Part shown: in pieces, positions 62,332 to 64,000 of the stretch | Numbering within the stretch: position 1 is the stretch's first letter | Layout: each line of letters opens with the position of its first letter | Source: Leucobacter sp. cx-328 | GTDB lineage: Bacteria > Actinomycetota > Actinomycetes > Actinomycetales > Microbacteriaceae | Reading direction: 5' to 3' | Length of the DNA stretch: 64,000 nucleotides | Assembly (NCBI RefSeq): GCF_014530035.1 | Contig: NZ_JACVMX010000002.1 | Span: 372,001-436,000, forward strand | Notes under the pieces: generated by a model | Database searches by the model: none | The model's input: only the letters and a program-made list of their open reading frames with translations | Told to the model about the DNA's origin: nothing | Position numbers and translations under genes: made by a program

Positions 62332-62464
62332 CGGTGCTCCTCCTTCAGGTGTGGAAACCTTTGGTGCTCATAATCTTACGTGGGACCCCTGACATTCCGA
62401 GGAGAGCGCTGCCGAGTTGAACCTTTCGAGGGTGGTTTTCACGGCGTGTGCAAAGATGGAAACT

Positions 62465-62758
62465 ATGAGCGAAACCAACGAGGCACCCGAATCGCACCCG
62501 TGGCACATCGGGCGGCTCGTGACGGCGTGGGCAGTGGCGGCAGTCTTTGGCGTCATGGTGCTGGTCTTCGCACCAGCTGAGAGCCGCGTCGCGTGGCTCG
62601 TCTTTGCAATCGGACTCGGCTCACTCGTGACCTTTGCACTGCAGCTGGGTACCGCGCAGAAGAACGGTTTCATCACGCGTTTGGCCTTCAGCATTGCGGG
62701 CTGTGTGCTGATAACCGCTGGTGTCGACGGCATCGGCACGCTCATCGGTCGCATCTAG
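62465..62758 (+). CDS. Small three-helix membrane protein
   Basis: 97 residues with three hydrophobic segments and a Glu/Pro-rich N-terminus. The ATG at 62465 is preferred. A conserved Microbacteriaceae-type protein of unknown function. Confidence 0.75.
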   Translation: MSETNEAPESHPWHIGRLVTAWAVAAVFGVMVLVFAPAESRVAWLVFAIGLGSLVTFALQLGTAQKNGFITRLAFSIAGCVLITAGVDGIGTLIGRI

Positions 62759-62797
62759 ACCCGAAACAAATTTCAGAATTAGGAGTACACTGGCATC

Positions 62798-62908
62798 ATG
62801 CTTCTCGCGCTTGAACTCTTTTTCCTCGGCCTGCTTGGCCTTGCGTCGCTGGCTATTGCATGGGTTTCCGGCACGGTCATCTACAAGCTCTTCAAAGGCC
62901 AGCGCTAA
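62798..62908 (+). CDS. 36-residue single-pass membrane protein
   Basis: Short frame with AGGAG 12 nt before its ATG. It encodes one strongly hydrophobic helix and a basic end (YKLFKGQR), located between the small membrane protein and ygfZ. Function unknown. Confidence 0.6.
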   Translation: MLLALELFFLGLLGLASLAIAWVSGTVIYKLFKGQR

Positions 62909-62962
62909 ACAACGCGTATTCGCTTCGGCCCCTGAACCATTACGAGCTCGGAGGTCATTCCA

Positions 62963-64000
62963 GTGAGTAGTCCCTTCATGCATCTGCCTGGCGCTGTTGC
63001 GCTCGGCGAACGAGACGTTGCTGCGCATTACGGTTCGCCGTTGCCAGAGCAACGCGCACTCAAGACCGGTCAGGCGATTGTCGATCTGTCCGATCACGCG
63101 GTCGTGACAGTGAGCGGTCCAGACCGTCTGAGCTGGCTGCACTCGTTCACCTCGCAGCACCTGCTCGGTGTTCAGCCTGGTGAGGGTGTTGAAACGCTTC
63201 TGCTCGATCCGAACGGTCGTATCCAGCACGCGATTCGCCTCGTTGATGACGGTGAAACCGCCTGGCTGATTGTCGCACCCACCGCCGGCGACGACCTCAC
63301 GAACTTCCTCATGCGTATGCGTTTCGCGCTGCGGGTTGAGGTGACGAACGTCACCGCTGATTACGCGGTCGTCGGCGCATTTGATGCCGGTGACGAGGCG
63401 GGCGCGGATCACGCTGCCGCCCACTTGCGTGCTCTCGGAACCGCGGCCGCGCAATGGCGTGACCCCTGGGCGAGTCTTCAGCGCGGCGGCGTCCAGTACG
63501 CTCGCGGCGAGCACCCCGGTACGGACTGGTCATTCGTCGCATCCATCTTCCCTCGTGTTGAGCTCACTGGTGTTGTCGAGCTGATCGAAGCCGGCAAGGT
63601 TTCGGTAGCTGGCACGCTGGCGCTCGATCCGCTAGAGATTCGTGCCTGGCGCCCGAACTTCGCAAGCGATGTTGATGAGCGAGCGATCCCGCACGAGTTT
63701 GATTGGCTCCGCACGGCAGTGCACCTGAACAAGGGGTGCTACCGCGGCCAGGAAACGGTTGCCAAGGTACATAACCTTGGCCATCCGCCGCGCCGCATCG
63801 TCATGCTGCATCTCGACGGCTCTGCGGGTGAGCTCCCCGCGGCTGGCGCGCTGGTGTATCGTGCGGGCGAATCAGCCAACGACGAGGCTCGTCCAGTAGG
63901 GCGGATCACCCGCGCCGCCAACCATTACGAGTGGGGTCCCATCGCGCTCGCACTGGTGAAACGTGGAATTCCTGAGGACGCCGCGCTCGAAGTGCGTACC
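62963..64000 (+). CDS. ygfZ: YgfZ/GcvT-type folate-binding protein (C-terminus beyond window)
   Basis: 346 residues seen. It has the GcvT-like fold with an early SDHAVVTVSGPDRLSWLHSF and the family signature KGCYRGQETVAK near residue 270, which identifies YgfZ proteins that assist iron-sulfur cluster enzymes with folate. GGAGG lies before the GTG at 62963. The frame is open to the window end. Confidence 0.92.
   Translation, partial: MSSPFMHLPGAVALGERDVAAHYGSPLPEQRALKTGQAIVDLSDHAVVTVSGPDRLSWLHSFTSQHLLGVQPGEGVETLLLDPNGRIQHAIRLVDDGETAWLIVAPTAGDDLTNFLMRMRFALRVEVTNVTADYAVVGAFDAGDEAGADHAAAHLRALGTAAAQWRDPWASLQRGGVQYARGEHPGTDWSFVASIFPRVELTGVVELIEAGKVSVAGTLALDPLEIRAWRPNFASDVDERAIPHEFDWLRTAVHLNKGCYRGQETVAKVHNLGHPPRRIVMLHLDGSAGELPAAGALVYRAGESANDEARPVGRITRAANHYEWGPIALALVKRGIPEDAALEVRT

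Overview
The window is high-GC actinobacterial DNA, most likely from the family Microbacteriaceae (a Leucobacter-like genome would fit, but genus is inference). Supporting markers are an actinobacterial XPB-type helicase with its partner protein, a DtxR iron regulator, mycothiol synthase (mshD), a two-domain MutT1-type Nudix hydrolase beside ppk and pstSCAB, LAXTG (class E) sortase signals, and many genes with a -10 box 6-8 nt before the start codon (leaderless mRNAs).

Layout. 1-4300: arginine/polyamine catabolic locus (solute-binding lipoprotein, ureohydrolase, TPP-dependent decarboxylase, divergent XRE-cupin regulator with inverted-repeat operators). 4350-9470: XPB helicase, helicase-associated protein, small membrane protein, cold-shock protein, DUF3027 protein. 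9470-14840: a non-coding gap, serC, dtxR, gdhA, a secreted NlpC/P60-like protein, tRNA-Arg(CCT). 14840-24140: PspA and a TPM-domain protein, small membrane proteins, an SDR oxidoreductase, a CYTH protein, a FAD oxidoreductase/cupin pair, an NCS2 permease. 24314-28189: a 1291-residue UPF1-like helicase homologue whose ATPase motifs are eroded. 28500-37360: FmdB-like protein, 5-formyl-THF cyclo-ligase, galU, a RimJ-type acetyltransferase, a SepX/GlpR-like membrane protein, membrane and transport proteins, a MOSC protein and a sarcosine oxidase-like enzyme.

37485-46753 is the most interesting part: a 9.3-kb integrative element inserted in the 3' end of tRNA-Lys(TTT) and bounded by 37-bp direct repeats. 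It carries an integrase, a putative repressor and an excisionase-like gene read from a divergent control region with six TGCCA/TGGCA sites, a run of overlapping small genes, a RepA-like ATPase followed by an iteron-like cluster of ten YGTCCC hexamers, a P27-type small terminase, and cargo (a DUF2971 protein and a lipoprotein). I see no capsid, tail, portal or large terminase gene. This is the architecture of a phage satellite (PICI-like) that would use a helper phage's particles.

46995-54008: a conserved protein, a possible structured RNA, and three paralogous secreted beta-helix surface proteins ending in LAXTG anchors. The second is split by one extra G in a G7 tract, and the second and third share an almost identical 518-bp 3' end. 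54088-62331 is a phosphate/polyphosphate block: pstSCAB with a PHO box, mutT1-like, ppk and mshD. The window ends in a ygfZ-type folate-binding protein gene, preceded by two small membrane protein genes.
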